Shown here: piece after piece, positions 1-9,348 of the stretch
Numbering within the stretch: position 1 is the stretch's first letter
Layout: each line of letters starts with the position of its first letter
Assembly: GCA_964631955.1 (NCBI GenBank)
Contig: CAZWBA010000006.1
Coordinates: forward strand, 111,175 to 175,174
DNA from: CAMLJR01 sp964631955
GTDB lineage: Bacteria > Pseudomonadota > Gammaproteobacteria > Pseudomonadales > CAMLJR01
Reading direction: 5' to 3'
Length of the DNA stretch: 64,000 nucleotides
Translations under genes and position numbers: made by a program
Notes under the pieces: generated by a model
Databases searched by the model: none
Told to the model about the DNA's origin: nothing
The model's input: the letters and a program-made list of their open reading frames with translations, nothing else

Positions 1-367
1 TGCACTTGTGAATGATTTTCACGCCGGCCGCTTTGGCCTTGATGATGAATTCCTTCGGGTTGTTACCGGCGGTTTCGAGGATTTTCACGCCGCTGTTGAT
101 AACGACGTCGAGGTAAGCTTCGTAAGGCGGCGGGTTCGCCGAGGGCAGAATGGTCAGGTTCACGCCGAATGGCTTGTCGGTCATGGTCCGGCAACGTGCG
201 ATCTCTTTAGCCAGATCTTCGGGGGTCGGCTGCGTCAATGCGGTCAAAATGCCAAGACCGCCGGCGTTGGAAACGGCAGCCGCCATTTCCGCGCGTCCCA
301 CCCACATCATGCCGCCCTGAATGATCGGGTAGCGAATACCGAGCATTTCTGTAATACGAGTCTTCAT
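1..367 (-). CDS. Nitronate monooxygenase (2-nitropropane dioxygenase family), N-terminal part
   Basis: About 122 N-terminal residues are visible; the gene runs off the left edge. The ATG is at 367-365. The protein opens with a TIM-barrel FMN-enzyme start: RYPIIQGGMMWVG near residues 12-24 and SNAGGLGILTA near 33-43, followed by DLAKEIARCR and PFGVNLTILPS. These are typical of the NMO/2-nitropropane dioxygenase family, which oxidises alkyl nitronates with flavin. The catalytic histidine lies further downstream, outside the window. It is divergent from mfd, with about 210 bp between the two starts. Enoyl-ACP reductase FabK shares this fold, so the substrate is inferred only. Confidence 0.85.
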   Translation of the reverse strand, partial: MKTRITEMLGIRYPIIQGGMMWVGRAEMAAAVSNAGGLGILTALTQPTPEDLAKEIARCRTMTDKPFGVNLTILPSANPPPYEAYLDVVINSGVKILETAGNNPKEFIIKAKAAGVKIIHKC

Positions 368-577
368 GGGATTCCTAAATAAAAGTGACAGAACAGCGCA
401 GATTTCAGCGCATTGACCAGCAAAATGTTGTCCGGAAAAACACGGCGGCTAGTCTAGCGGCAATCGCCCCTGTTGATCCATAGCCACATGCCGCACGTGG
501 TATGTCAGTACGCGCATTTATGCGCGAACGAAAGTCCGGCTACAATGCAGCCCCGCTTCAAAAGCCGTCTTATTTCA

Positions 578-3500
578 ATGTCGCAATCCCCGCTTCACGC
601 AGCTTTACAACTTCCTCTGCAGACGCCCAGGAGCGCTGATCGCCGCCACTGGAGCCAGTTGCTCGGCAGTGCATCGAGCCTGGCCATTGCCAGCGCCGCA
701 CGCAATCTGCAGCAGCCCCTGCTATGGATCGTGCGCGACACCGCCAGTGCCCGCACGATCGAACAGGAACTGCGATTTTTCGCCGCGGACCTCGATGTGC
801 TGCATCTGCCCGACTGGGAAACGCTGCCCTACGATTCGTTTTCGCCGCATCAGGACATCATTTCCGAACGCCTGACCACGCTCTATCACCTGCCGGGTTT
901 CAAACGCGGCGTGCTGGTGGTCCCGATCGCGACACTCATGCACAAACTGAGTCCGCCCGCCTATCTGCAGGGCAACAGTCTGATGCTCGACAAAGGCCAG
1001 ACGCTCGATATCGAACGATTGCGCGAGCGTCTTGCCGCCGCCGGATATCGCGCAGTCACCACGGTTTACGAGCACGGTGAATTCGCGCAGCGCGGTTCGC
1101 TGTTCGATATTTTCCCGATGGGCAGCGAGTTGCCATTCCGTATCGATCTGCTCGACGATGAAATCGATTCGCTGCGGACCTTCGATACCGAAACGCAACG
1201 CACGCTCGATCAGGTCGACAGCATCCGCCTGCTACCTGGCCGCGAATTTCCACTGACTGACGAAGCAATCAAACGTTTTCGCGAACGCTGGCACGGGCAG
1301 TTCGATACCGATCATCGTCGCTGCCCCGTGTATCAGGACGTGACGCAAGGCATCGCCCCGGCCGGTATCGAATACTATCTGCCGCTGTTTTTCGATGAAT
1401 GCGCCAGTCTCTTCGATTATCTGCCGAAGGAAACCGTCGTCGCGCTCGACCCGCAATTGCACGATGCCGCTCAAGGTTTCTGGAGCGAAGTCAACGAACG
1501 CTACGAGCAGCGCCGCCACAACATCGAACGGCCGATTCTGCCACCGCAAAAACTATTCGATGCCGTCGAGCAGCTATTCGGCCGCATCAAAACCCACCAT
1601 CAAATCGTCGTCGACGGTGCAACGATCGATGCGGGCAGCGGGCGAACAATCTTCGATACGGTCACACCGCCGCCCTTACCCATCGATGCAAAAGCCACCG
1701 ACCCGATCGCTGCGCTGCGCAATTTTGCAACGCAAAACAGGCCGGAAAAGCCCCGGCGCATTTTATTCTGCGTGGAATCACCGGGCCGTCGCGAAACACT
1801 GCTCGATTTGCTCGCGCGCCACCAGCTCAAGCCGAAAACCATCGAAGGCTGGGACGATTTCGTCAGCGGAAACCAGATGCTGGCGATCGCCGTTGCGCCG
1901 ATCGATCGAGGCCTGCTACTCCCGGGCGATGGCATTGCGTTAATTACGGAAAATCAGCTATTCGGCCAGCGCGTACTGCAAACGCGCCGCCGCAAACGCC
2001 AAACGGAAATCGCCGAAAATGCGGTGCGCAATCTCAGCGAATTGCGCATTGGCACCGCTGTCGTGCATATCGATCACGGTGTCGGTCGCTATTGCGGTTT
2101 GCAGACGCTGACCATCGACGACCAACCGGCCGAATTCGTCACGCTCGAATATGCCGACGGTGCGAAATTGTACGTACCCGTCGCTTCGCTGCATTTGATC
2201 AGCCGCTACAGTGGTGCCGAGGGCGATTCGACACCGCTGCATAAGCTCGGCAGCGATCAATGGCAAAAAGCCAAGCGCAAAGCCGCCGAGCAGATTCGCG
2301 ATGTCGCGGCGGAATTGCTCGACATTTACGCGCGCCGTGCGGCCCGGCCAGGGCACGCATTTGCCGATCCGCAACAGGCCTACGATGCGTTTGCCGCCGG
2401 CTTTCCGTTCGAAGAAACACCGGACCAGCTGAGCGCCATATCCGCCGTGTTAGACGATATGAGGGCGCCGCGCGCGATGGATCGCCTCGTCTGCGGCGAT
2501 GTTGGCTTCGGCAAAACCGAAGTCGCGATGCGCGCAGCGTTTGTCGCTGTGCACAGCGGTATGCAGGTCGCCATTCTGGTGCCGACCACCCTGCTCGCAC
2601 AGCAGCATTACGAATCATTTAAAGATCGCTTCGCCGACTGGCCAGTCGCGATCGAAGTGTTATCGCGCTTTCGTTCCGATGCCGAAGAAAAAGCCGTGCT
2701 CAATCGCCTCGGCGAAGGCAAGGTCGATATCGTCATTGGCACGCACAAATTATTGCAGCCCGATGTGCGCTATAAAAACCTCGGGCTCGTTATCATCGAC
2801 GAAGAACACCGCTTCGGTGTGCGTCAAAAAGAACAACTCAAAGCATTGCGTGCGCACGTCGATATTCTCACGCTTACAGCGACACCGATTCCGCGCACGC
2901 TCAATATGGCGATGGCCGGCATGCGCGATTTGTCGATAATCGCCACACCGCCTGCGCGACGCTTATCGGTAAAAACTTTCGTCCGCAAATACGATAACGA
3001 ACTCATCAAGGAAGCGATTCAGCGCGAAATTCTGCGCGGCGGTCAGGTGTATTTCCTGCACAACGATGTGAAGACTATCGAGAAATGCGCGCGCGATTTG
3101 CAGGAACTGGTTCCGGAGCTACGCGTCGGCATCGGCCACGGCCAGATGCGCGAACGCCAACTCGAACAGGTGATGTCGGATTTTTATCACAAGCGTCACA
3201 ACGTACTGGTGTGCTCAACGATTATCGAAACGGGTATCGACGTACCCAACGCCAATACCATCATTATCGAGCGCGCCGATAAATTCGGCCTCGCGCAACT
3301 GCATCAACTGCGCGGACGCGTCGGCCGCTCGCATCATCAGGCGTATGCGTATTTGCTGACCCCGACCGAAACCAAAATAAGTTCGGATGCGGAGAAACGC
3401 CTTGAAGCGATCAGCATGGCTGAAAATCTCGGTGCGGGTTTCACCCTTGCCACGCACGATCTCGAAATTCGTGGCGGCCAGGTGCGCGTGGATCCCCGTC

Positions 3501-4107
3501 ATGTGGGCNNNNNNNNNNCGAACTGCTTGGCGAAGAGCAAAGCGGTCAGATCAACACGATCGGTTTCACGCTGTATATGGAAATGCTCGAACGCGCGGTG
3601 AAGGCGATTCGCGCCGGCAAAACACCGAATATCGAAGAGCCGCTCGATCACGGTGCCGAAGTCAATTTGCGCTTGCCTGCGCTGATTCCGGAAGATTATC
3701 TGCCCGATGTACAGGCGCGACTGATTCTTTACAAACGCATTGCCAATACAAGCGACGAAGAAGGTTTGCGCGAATTGCAGGTCGAAATGATCGATCGTTT
3801 CGGACTGCTGCCCGATGCATTGAAAAATTTATTGCAGGTAACCTCCATCAAGCAGCGTGCACAGCAATTGGGTATTCGCAAAATCGAAGCTGGTGCCGCT
3901 GGCGGCAAACTGGAATTCGAGCAGCAGCCGAACATCGAACCGATTGCGCTCGTGAAACTGGTGCAGAGCAAACCTCATATCTATAAACTCGCCGGTGCAT
4001 CCGCGTTATCGTTCAAGACGGAACTCAGCGACAACGCACTGCGATTTGCTTTCGTCGAGCAATTACTCGATACGATAACGCCGGCAAATACTCGCCGCAG
4101 CGCTTGA
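578..4107 (+). CDS. mfd: Transcription-repair coupling factor Mfd (interrupted by an assembly gap)
   Basis: Mfd is a DNA translocase that removes stalled RNA polymerase and recruits UvrA. In order: a UvrB-homology region (about residues 1-330), a CarD/Tudor-like RNAP-interaction domain (about 488-560, RIGTAVVHIDHGVGRY), Walker A GDVGFGKTE (about 640), a DEEH box (about 741), helicase motif VI QLRGRVGRSHH (about 908), and a C-terminal D7 domain after the gap. The start at 578 (MSQSPLHAAL) is preferred because it best fits homologue length; ATGs at 545 and 473 are also open. The frame changes across the N run at 3509-3518. About 33 bases before the N run do not fit the family, where RGAGELLGEEQ is expected. 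The gene is probably intact in the organism and broken only in the assembly. Confidence 0.95.
3476..3519. other. Assembly gap with non-homologous contig-end sequence inside mfd
   Basis: Ten Ns occupy 3509-3518. Reading from the left, Mfd is normal through EIRG (codon ending 3475). It then reads GQVRVDPRHVG, which is foreign to the family. Reading resumes at 3520 in another frame with ELLGEEQSGQ, exactly what should follow RGAG. So only about 6 real bases are missing, while about 33 bases look like mis-assembled contig-end sequence. Confidence 0.85.
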
Positions 4108-4140
4108 GACCCGATCAGGCATTCACAATAAGGTGTCGCG

Positions 4141-4818
4141 ATGAAAAAAAATATTGGCAGACTGGCTTTCGCGCTCGCACTTAATGCTTTTGTATTTAAT
4201 GTCAATGCACAGACGCTTTATCAGATCGAATTGATTGCCTTCGCGCGCAATGGCGCCGATGCTGAAAACGAAGAAAACTGGGATCGCAAATATAATCTGC
4301 GTTATCCCGCGCGCATGATTTCATTGCAGGCCGCCGATGGCAGCGATGCGCCTTTCCAGGCATTGGGTGCCGATGCGATGCAATTGAATCGCGAAACCGA
4401 TGCGATTGCCGGGCGTCGAAATTGGCGCGTGTTATTGCACACCGCGTGGCGGCAAACCGTCGATAACCCGCAGCAGGCAACAGCAGTTGTCATCCACGGC
4501 GGCAAGTCTGTCGGCGAACATCATGAACTGGAAGGTACGTTTACGCTGAGTATCGATCACTTTTTACGCGCGGATGCCAATTTATGGCTGAGTCGATTTT
4601 CCAATACGAACTTGGCAGCATCGCCAACTACCCTGCCCAATCCTCCCGGCGCGATGACACTGACGGGTACCGATAATTCTGCCAATCCCGTTTACACCAC
4701 AACGCAGGTCGTCGTGTTGCAGGAGCAGCGACGTTTACGCAGTGGCACAGTCCATTATTTCGATCATCCGCGCCTCGGTTTGATCGTACTCGTGACCCCG
4801 GTCAAAACTTCACAATAA
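4141..4818 (+). CDS. csiV: CsiV-like envelope protein
   Basis: A 225-residue secreted protein. It has a clear signal peptide (basic MKKNIGR, a hydrophobic core, cleavage near NVNA/QT at about residue 23), followed by YQIELIAFAR and a beta-rich body. The YxxExIxF start after the signal and the position directly after mfd fit the CsiV family (peptidoglycan-binding regulator first characterised in Pseudomonas), commonly found downstream of mfd. It begins 33 bp after the mfd stop and may be cotranscribed. The peptidoglycan role is taken from the family; no catalytic motif is visible. Confidence 0.75.
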   Translation: MKKNIGRLAFALALNAFVFNVNAQTLYQIELIAFARNGADAENEENWDRKYNLRYPARMISLQAADGSDAPFQALGADAMQLNRETDAIAGRRNWRVLLHTAWRQTVDNPQQATAVVIHGGKSVGEHHELEGTFTLSIDHFLRADANLWLSRFSNTNLAASPTTLPNPPGAMTLTGTDNSANPVYTTTQVVVLQEQRRLRSGTVHYFDHPRLGLIVLVTPVKTSQ

Positions 4819-4998
4819 TAATGCCTGCCCTGCAAAAAAATACGCTCAACGTTTTCCAGGTATAGCGCGCCGATGTCATCGTCACTCGCATCGCAGCGAC
4901 CGTTAAAATCTTATTATCATCCCCACCGCCGCATAGATGCCCGCAAAATGCGGCGCCATCGATACCTCACTCCGATGCCGCAAAAATTTTGCGATCAT

Positions 4999-5026
4999 TT
5001 GCAATTATTCGATCACTGTATATAAT
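4999..5026 (+). promoter_or_regulatory. Putative sigma-70 promoter of lexA-sulA
   Basis: TTGCAA at 4999-5004 and a perfect TATAAT at 5021-5026, separated by 16 bp. The -10 hexamer lies inside the first LexA box, so bound LexA would block RNA polymerase directly. Inferred from sequence only. Confidence 0.7.
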
Positions 5027-5031
5027 CACAG
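5016..5031 (+). promoter_or_regulatory. LexA (SOS) box 1
   Basis: CTGTATATAATCACAG matches the gammaproteobacterial CTGT-N8-ACAG consensus exactly. It lies 80 bp upstream of the lexA start and overlaps the predicted -10 hexamer. Confidence 0.9.
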
Positions 5032-5034
5032 TCA

Positions 5035-5050
5035 CTGTATATTCAACCAG
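5035..5050 (+). promoter_or_regulatory. LexA (SOS) box 2, one mismatch
   Basis: CTGTATATTCAACCAG: CTGT-N8-CCAG, one base off the ACAG half. It is spaced 19 bp start to start from box 1. Tandem boxes in front of lexA are typical of autoregulated lexA genes such as that of E. coli. Confidence 0.75.
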
Positions 5051-5110
5051 ACACTACCCATATCTATCGGCATTCGCATTACCAACCGATATCAGCCAGA
5101 GGGATTGCCC

Positions 5111-5713
5111 ATGAAATTGACCGAGCGCCAGCAGGAAGTTCTGGATTTGATCCGTCGCTATATCGACGAGACCGGCTACCCCCCCACCCGTGCCGATATC
5201 GCGCAGGAACTCGGCTTTCGCTCTGCCAACGCCGCCGAGGAACATTTGAAAGCGCTGGCGCGTAAAGGCGCGATCGAAATGATCGCAGGCGCATCGCGCG
5301 GTATCCGCCTGTCCGAAGAAAATAAAGGAATTCCGGTAGTCGGTCGTGTCGCTGCGGGTAATCCGATTCTCGCCCAGGAAAATATCGAGGAATACTGTGC
5401 GATTCCCGCCAATACGTTTCATCCCTCGGCGGATTATTTCTTGCGGGTTAAAGGCGACAGCATGATCAACGTCGGCATTTTCGAGGACGACCTGCTGGCG
5501 GTACACCGCACCAGCGATGCCAATAACGGGGACATCGTTGTCGCGCGCATCGATGATGAGGTCACAGTCAAGCGTCTGCAGCGCACGCGCAGCAAGCACC
5601 AATTATTGCTATTGCCTGAAAACACCGACTACCAGCCCATCGAAGTCGATTTGCGTACGCAGGAATTCTCCATTGAAGGTTTAAGTGTCGGCGTATTGCG
5701 GCGAGGTATTTGA
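5111..5713 (+). CDS. lexA: LexA SOS repressor / self-cleaving protease
   Basis: A 200-residue SOS repressor that cleaves itself when stimulated by RecA filaments. The winged helix-turn-helix is at about residues 26-51 (PPTRADIAQELGFRS). The autocleavage site is Ala82-Gly83 (RVAAGNP). The catalytic dyad is Ser117 (VKGDSMIN) and Lys154 (EVTVKRLQ). The start at 5111 gives the standard N-terminus MKLTERQQEVL; the open frame extends upstream but only across the promoter. Two LexA boxes precede it, and sulA follows immediately as an SOS operon. Confidence 0.98.
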   Translation: MKLTERQQEVLDLIRRYIDETGYPPTRADIAQELGFRSANAAEEHLKALARKGAIEMIAGASRGIRLSEENKGIPVVGRVAAGNPILAQENIEEYCAIPANTFHPSADYFLRVKGDSMINVGIFEDDLLAVHRTSDANNGDIVVARIDDEVTVKRLQRTRSKHQLLLLPENTDYQPIEVDLRTQEFSIEGLSVGVLRRGI

Positions 5714-5715
5714 GA

Positions 5716-6132
5716 ATGTCGGGCTTGCAACAACCATTGCTGAATGACGCACTGCTGCGCAACGGCACTCCGCAGACATCGCGCGTGGTCGAATTTGTGG
5801 TTCCACAAATATCACTGTCACAGCTCGCGTTTATTTTTCCGTTGCTTGGTCATCTTAGCTATAGCGAAGATCAGCGCTGGGTCACATGTATTGGCGCCCT
5901 GTTATTGTCAAAGAAGGACTGCCGTCAATTTGGATTGAACCGCTATCGACTGCTACAAGTCCTGCCGGGCCAGCGGTGTAATGTTGTCGATATCGCTGAA
6001 CGTGCACTTGCAGCAGGGAAAAGTCATACGGTTTTTTGTCAGGTGGAAACATTGTCGGAGAAAGATCTTGCACGTCTGGAACTGGCAGCCACACGCGGAC
6101 AGGCGCGCTGTGTGATCGTACGCCGCCGCTAG
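5716..6132 (+). CDS. sulA: SulA-type SOS cell-division inhibitor
   Basis: A 138-residue protein starting 2 bp after the lexA stop; a TTG at 5710 is an alternative that overlaps lexA. SulA blocks FtsZ polymerisation during the SOS response. The central stretch (HLSYSEDQRWVTCIG, then NRYRLLQVLPG) and the lexA-sulA order match the Pseudomonas SulA family, which has a RecA-like fold without nucleotide-binding residues. It is probably controlled by the two LexA boxes through cotranscription. The sequence is divergent from E. coli SulA, so part of the call rests on position. Confidence 0.85.
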   Translation: MSGLQQPLLNDALLRNGTPQTSRVVEFVVPQISLSQLAFIFPLLGHLSYSEDQRWVTCIGALLLSKKDCRQFGLNRYRLLQVLPGQRCNVVDIAERALAAGKSHTVFCQVETLSEKDLARLELAATRGQARCVIVRRR

Positions 6133-6163
6133 AAGTCGCTTCTTTTGCAAAAAAACCATAAAA

Positions 6164-6186
6164 AAAGCCCGGATAAACCGGGCTTT
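6164..6186. terminator. Bidirectional intrinsic terminator between sulA and fpr
   Basis: A perfect 9-bp stem, AAAGCCCGG (6164-6172) and CCGGGCTTT (6178-6186), with an ATAAA loop. It is flanked by an A-rich tract on the left and T-rich sequence on the right, so it can serve both convergent genes. Confidence 0.9.
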
Positions 6187-6201
6187 GCTTTTAATCGATC
6201 G

Positions 6202-6975
6202 TTACTGTTCAACGAAGGCGCGCTCTATCGCGTAGTGCCCAGCTTCACCATGGCGTGTTTCGACAAAGCCTTTACTATCGAATATCGAACACGTGTCTTT
6301 GAGCATTTGCGGGCTACCGCAGAGCATGAAGCGATCCTCTTCGATACTCATCGGCGGCACGCCCAAATCACTGAATAACTTTCCGCTGATCATCAAATCG
6401 GTAATGCGACCTTGATTCCGGAAAGACTCGCGCGTCACAGTGGGGTAATACAAAAGTTTCTCTTTCACTTCATCGCCGAAAAATTCGTTTTGCGGCAATT
6501 CGCGCGTGATGAAATCATCGTAAGCCAATTCATTAACATTACGTACGCCGTGAACCAGAATCACCTTCTCGTACTTTTCGTAGGTTTCCGGGTCTTTGAT
6601 GATACTCATGAATGGCGCCAGACCGGTGCCTGTGCTGAGCATATATAAGCGCTTACCCGGCAATAAATAATCCGTGACCAGCGTACCTGTCGGCTTTGTA
6701 CTCATCAGAATTGGGTCACCGACCTTCAGATGCTGCAGGCGCGAGGTGAGCGGGCCGTCGGGAACCTTGATGCTGAAAAACTCAAGATGCTCTTCGTAAT
6801 TTGCGCTGACGATACTGTACGCACGCATCAGCGGCCGACCATTGACCTCAAGCCCGATCATAATGAAATGACCGTTCTTGAAGCGCAGCGTGTTCGAACG
6901 CGTAGTGGTAAAACTGAACAGCTTGTCGGTCCAATGCCGGACGCTAAGGACGTGTTCGGTGATAAACGCAGCCAT
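6202..6975 (-). CDS. fpr: Ferredoxin/flavodoxin-NADP+ reductase
   Basis: A 257-residue FAD enzyme that passes electrons between NADPH and ferredoxin or flavodoxin. Visible motifs are the FAD-binding RAYSIVSANYEE (about residue 50), the loop GPLTSRL, the NADP-binding GTGLAPFMSII (about 115-125), and CGSPQML near the C-terminus. Length and order match the bacterial Fpr subclass. It is divergent from the LysR gene finR with about 140 bp between them, as in Pseudomonas, where FinR activates fpr under superoxide stress and iron-sulfur damage. That regulation is inferred here. Confidence 0.95.
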   Translation of the reverse strand: MAAFITEHVLSVRHWTDKLFSFTTTRSNTLRFKNGHFIMIGLEVNGRPLMRAYSIVSANYEEHLEFFSIKVPDGPLTSRLQHLKVGDPILMSTKPTGTLVTDYLLPGKRLYMLSTGTGLAPFMSIIKDPETYEKYEKVILVHGVRNVNELAYDDFITRELPQNEFFGDEVKEKLLYYPTVTRESFRNQGRITDLMISGKLFSDLGVPPMSIEEDRFMLCGSPQMLKDTCSIFDSKGFVETRHGEAGHYAIERAFVEQ

Positions 6976-7103
6976 GATTTACTTTTCAAACCTCTCGGTA
7001 CAACGCATCAACGGTTAACAGATAACAATCGTTCGGAATCGCAGGGAGCACATTCTAAGCCGTTTTACATTATCGGCAAACAAGGTTATTGTGATTTTTA
7101 TTT

Positions 7104-7116
7104 TCGGATTATCCGA
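7104..7116. promoter_or_regulatory. Short inverted repeat at the finR start
   Basis: TCGGATTATCCGA (5-bp arms, 3-bp spacer) touches the finR start codon at 7116. It could be part of a LysR-type autoregulatory site in the fpr/finR gap. It is short and could arise by chance. Confidence 0.3.
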
Positions 7117-8003
7117 TGATGCATTATACCCTGCGTCAACTTGAGGTATTTCTGGCTGTAGCCCGCACGCAAAATATAAGTCGTGCCGCGGAAGCTCTCT
7201 CCATGTCGCAATCTGCTGTCAGCGGATCTCTGGCTGATCTTGAGCATCATTTTGACGTCAAGCTCTTTGATCGCATCGGTAAACGCATTCAACTCAACGA
7301 ATTTGGTAAAGCGTTGCGCCCTAAAGCACAGTCTTTGATTGAGCAGGCGCAAGACCTTGAAAACTCATTACGCAATCACTCCGATATTGGTCGTCTTCAG
7401 CTGGGAGCCACTCTAACTATTGGCAATTATCTAGCCGTGGAGCTGATGGCGAAATTCATGCGCGAGCAACCTGGAGCACAAATCACGCTCGAGGTGGCTA
7501 ACACCGCCGATATCATTCACAAGGTGGCCAACTTCGAACTCGATGTGGCGCTAATCGAAGGTGAAACGCCTCATCCCGACTTGGAAATCAGCGCATGGCA
7601 TGAGGATGAACTCTGTGTATTTTGTGCGCCTACTCATCCACTCGCACAAAAAAAGCGATTAATGGATGACGATCTGTTAGGCGCCACCTGGATTTTGCGA
7701 GAGTCCGGATCGGGCACTCGACAAACATTCAATCGGGCCATGTACGGCATATTATCCGACCTTAACGTCATGCTCGAATTACAACACACCGAAGCAATCA
7801 AGCGCGCGGTGAGCGCTGGTTTAGGTCTCGGATGTATTTCACGTGTTGCACTACAAGAGTCGTTTGATCGCGGCAGCCTGGTCCCGCTTGAAGTTCCCGG
7901 AAGAGATTTCCGCCGTAATTTTTATTTCGTCGTTCACAAACAAAAATATCGAAGCGCCGGAATTCAACGCTGGCTGTCTCTTTGCAAAGAGCATGTCCCA
8001 TGA
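7116..8003 (+). CDS. finR: LysR-type regulator FinR
   Basis: A 295-residue LysR-family regulator. The N-terminal winged HTH (LRQLEVFLAVARTQNISRAA, then MSQSAVSGSLADLEHH) spans about residues 5-60; a periplasmic-binding-like effector domain covers about 90-290. A second ATG lies one codon in (7119). Its divergent placement against fpr is the FinR arrangement of Pseudomonas. The likely target is fpr and redox or sulfur genes, and the intergenic DNA is its probable binding site. The family assignment is firm; the name depends on context. Confidence 0.85.
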   Translation: MMHYTLRQLEVFLAVARTQNISRAAEALSMSQSAVSGSLADLEHHFDVKLFDRIGKRIQLNEFGKALRPKAQSLIEQAQDLENSLRNHSDIGRLQLGATLTIGNYLAVELMAKFMREQPGAQITLEVANTADIIHKVANFELDVALIEGETPHPDLEISAWHEDELCVFCAPTHPLAQKKRLMDDDLLGATWILRESGSGTRQTFNRAMYGILSDLNVMLELQHTEAIKRAVSAGLGLGCISRVALQESFDRGSLVPLEVPGRDFRRNFYFVVHKQKYRSAGIQRWLSLCKEHVP

Positions 8004-8015
8004 TAATTTTTAAAT

Positions 8016-8045
8016 AAAAAAAGGCGGCCATAGCCGCCTTTTTTT
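8016..8045. terminator. Bidirectional terminator between finR and the TPR gene
   Basis: GGCGGC (8023-8028), CATA loop, GCCGCC (8033-8038). The stem is extended by seven A on the left and seven T on the right. It can end both convergent transcripts. Confidence 0.93.
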
Positions 8046-8054
8046 ATCAATTAC

Positions 8055-9305
8055 TCAGCCTTTACTGTTGGCATAAATAATCCAGAGTTTGGCGATGCTC
8101 GACAATTTCGAGTCCGCAGGAATTGCCTTGAACTGTGCGATTGCATCCGAGGTTTTCTTCGCGTTGAAATAAGTAACCCCCAGTAAAAGGTGAGCCTCAT
8201 CCTCTGCCTTGAGCTTGCCTTTCTTCAAGCCACGCTTGATGGCTTCAATACCTTTTTCATAATCGCCATAAGTTGCGTAGGCATACCCAAGCTTAACGTC
8301 CGCATCGCCGCTTGCCATGGCACCCGCTTCTTTTTCAAATGCTGGCAATGATTTTTGATCTGCGGCTGAATCCGTCTGCGCTTTGGCAAGCAACCGATTC
8401 TCACGATCCTTAGTTGGGCCAACTCCCAGTACTTTATTGGCGAACCCTTTTTCGAGGATCATTTTGGCATCGCCCGGAAACCCGGAGGCAAACGCCAATT
8501 CCGCCATATCCATATATTCGGAATCCTTGAGTACACCGGTCAGCATCTTGAGACGGAGAGTTTCGAGCGATTTACGTTCTGAGCCACGCCCCTTGTTCTG
8601 CTCGATGATAAAGGTATCGCGCCAGTACTCCGGGGACGGATATTTAACCAGCAACGCCTGGAGAGTAGCCGCCGCATCCTCATCCTTACCAGATAATTGT
8701 TGTGCGCTACGCAGTAAATCCAGCCACTCCTTCTTTTCAGTTTGACCGGCTTGGTTCGCCATGCGAATCAATGATTGAGTGGCAGAAATTGCCTGCGGGT
8801 AATCTTTTTCCAGGTAATAGGCCTGCGCTACCAGCAAGGCGATATCCAGGTTCGAACCCACATCCTTGAGATAACGCTGGCCATATTTGATCGCGCTGGG
8901 ATAATCCTTGGACTGGTATTCGAATTTAGCCAGCTGATCCAGGATGCGCTTTTTGTCTTCAGCCGTTGCCTCTGCGCTATCCAGGTTCGAATCGAGCGCT
9001 TTTACTGCGGTGGTTGTATCGCCGGTATTAAAGGCTACATAACTGGTGATTTCATTGACTTTGTACTCGTCGAATGAGCCTTTTTTCGCAGCGGCACGCG
9101 CTTCTCCAAGCTTGGCCATTGCGCCTTTAAAGTCTTTCGACTTCGCCAGCTGCATAGCTTCCTGCAATGGTTTACCCACCTTTGCACTGACCTTTTTCTC
9201 ATCAGCCGCATAAGCGGGCGGTACAGCGACCGTATTAAGAGCGACAAACCCGGCCGTCATACCAACTACAGGAAGCGACAAAACTAAAGCTTTAACTAAA
9301 CGCAT
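8055..9305 (-). CDS. Periplasmic TPR protein of the TonB/ExbBD operon
   Basis: A 416-residue exported protein. The signal peptide (MRLVKALVLSLPVVG, hydrophobic run, cleavage near AYA/AD at about residue 34) is followed by helical tetratricopeptide-like repeats. Examples are KSKDFKGAMAKL (about 54), QSKDYPSAIKYGQRYL (about 130), LEKDYPQAISATQSL (about 165) and TYGDYEKGIEAIKRG (about 345). It is the last gene of tonB-exbB-exbD-exbD, 43 bp after the second exbD. The position suggests a periplasmic accessory, perhaps linking the energised complex to cell wall or partner proteins. No enzymatic motif is seen and the function is unproven. Confidence 0.8.
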   Translation of the reverse strand: MRLVKALVLSLPVVGMTAGFVALNTVAVPPAYAADEKKVSAKVGKPLQEAMQLAKSKDFKGAMAKLGEARAAAKKGSFDEYKVNEITSYVAFNTGDTTTAVKALDSNLDSAEATAEDKKRILDQLAKFEYQSKDYPSAIKYGQRYLKDVGSNLDIALLVAQAYYLEKDYPQAISATQSLIRMANQAGQTEKKEWLDLLRSAQQLSGKDEDAAATLQALLVKYPSPEYWRDTFIIEQNKGRGSERKSLETLRLKMLTGVLKDSEYMDMAELAFASGFPGDAKMILEKGFANKVLGVGPTKDRENRLLAKAQTDSAADQKSLPAFEKEAGAMASGDADVKLGYAYATYGDYEKGIEAIKRGLKKGKLKAEDEAHLLLGVTYFNAKKTSDAIAQFKAIPADSKLSSIAKLWIIYANSKG

Positions 9306-9348
9306 CGAATAGACCCATTTTCAGCCAAACATAATGACTATTGACAAC

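Noticed and set aside
3476..3601. Real truncation of mfd
   Set aside because: The C-terminal D7 domain continues in the next frame with the correct family sequence, so the break matches the N run and not a mutation.
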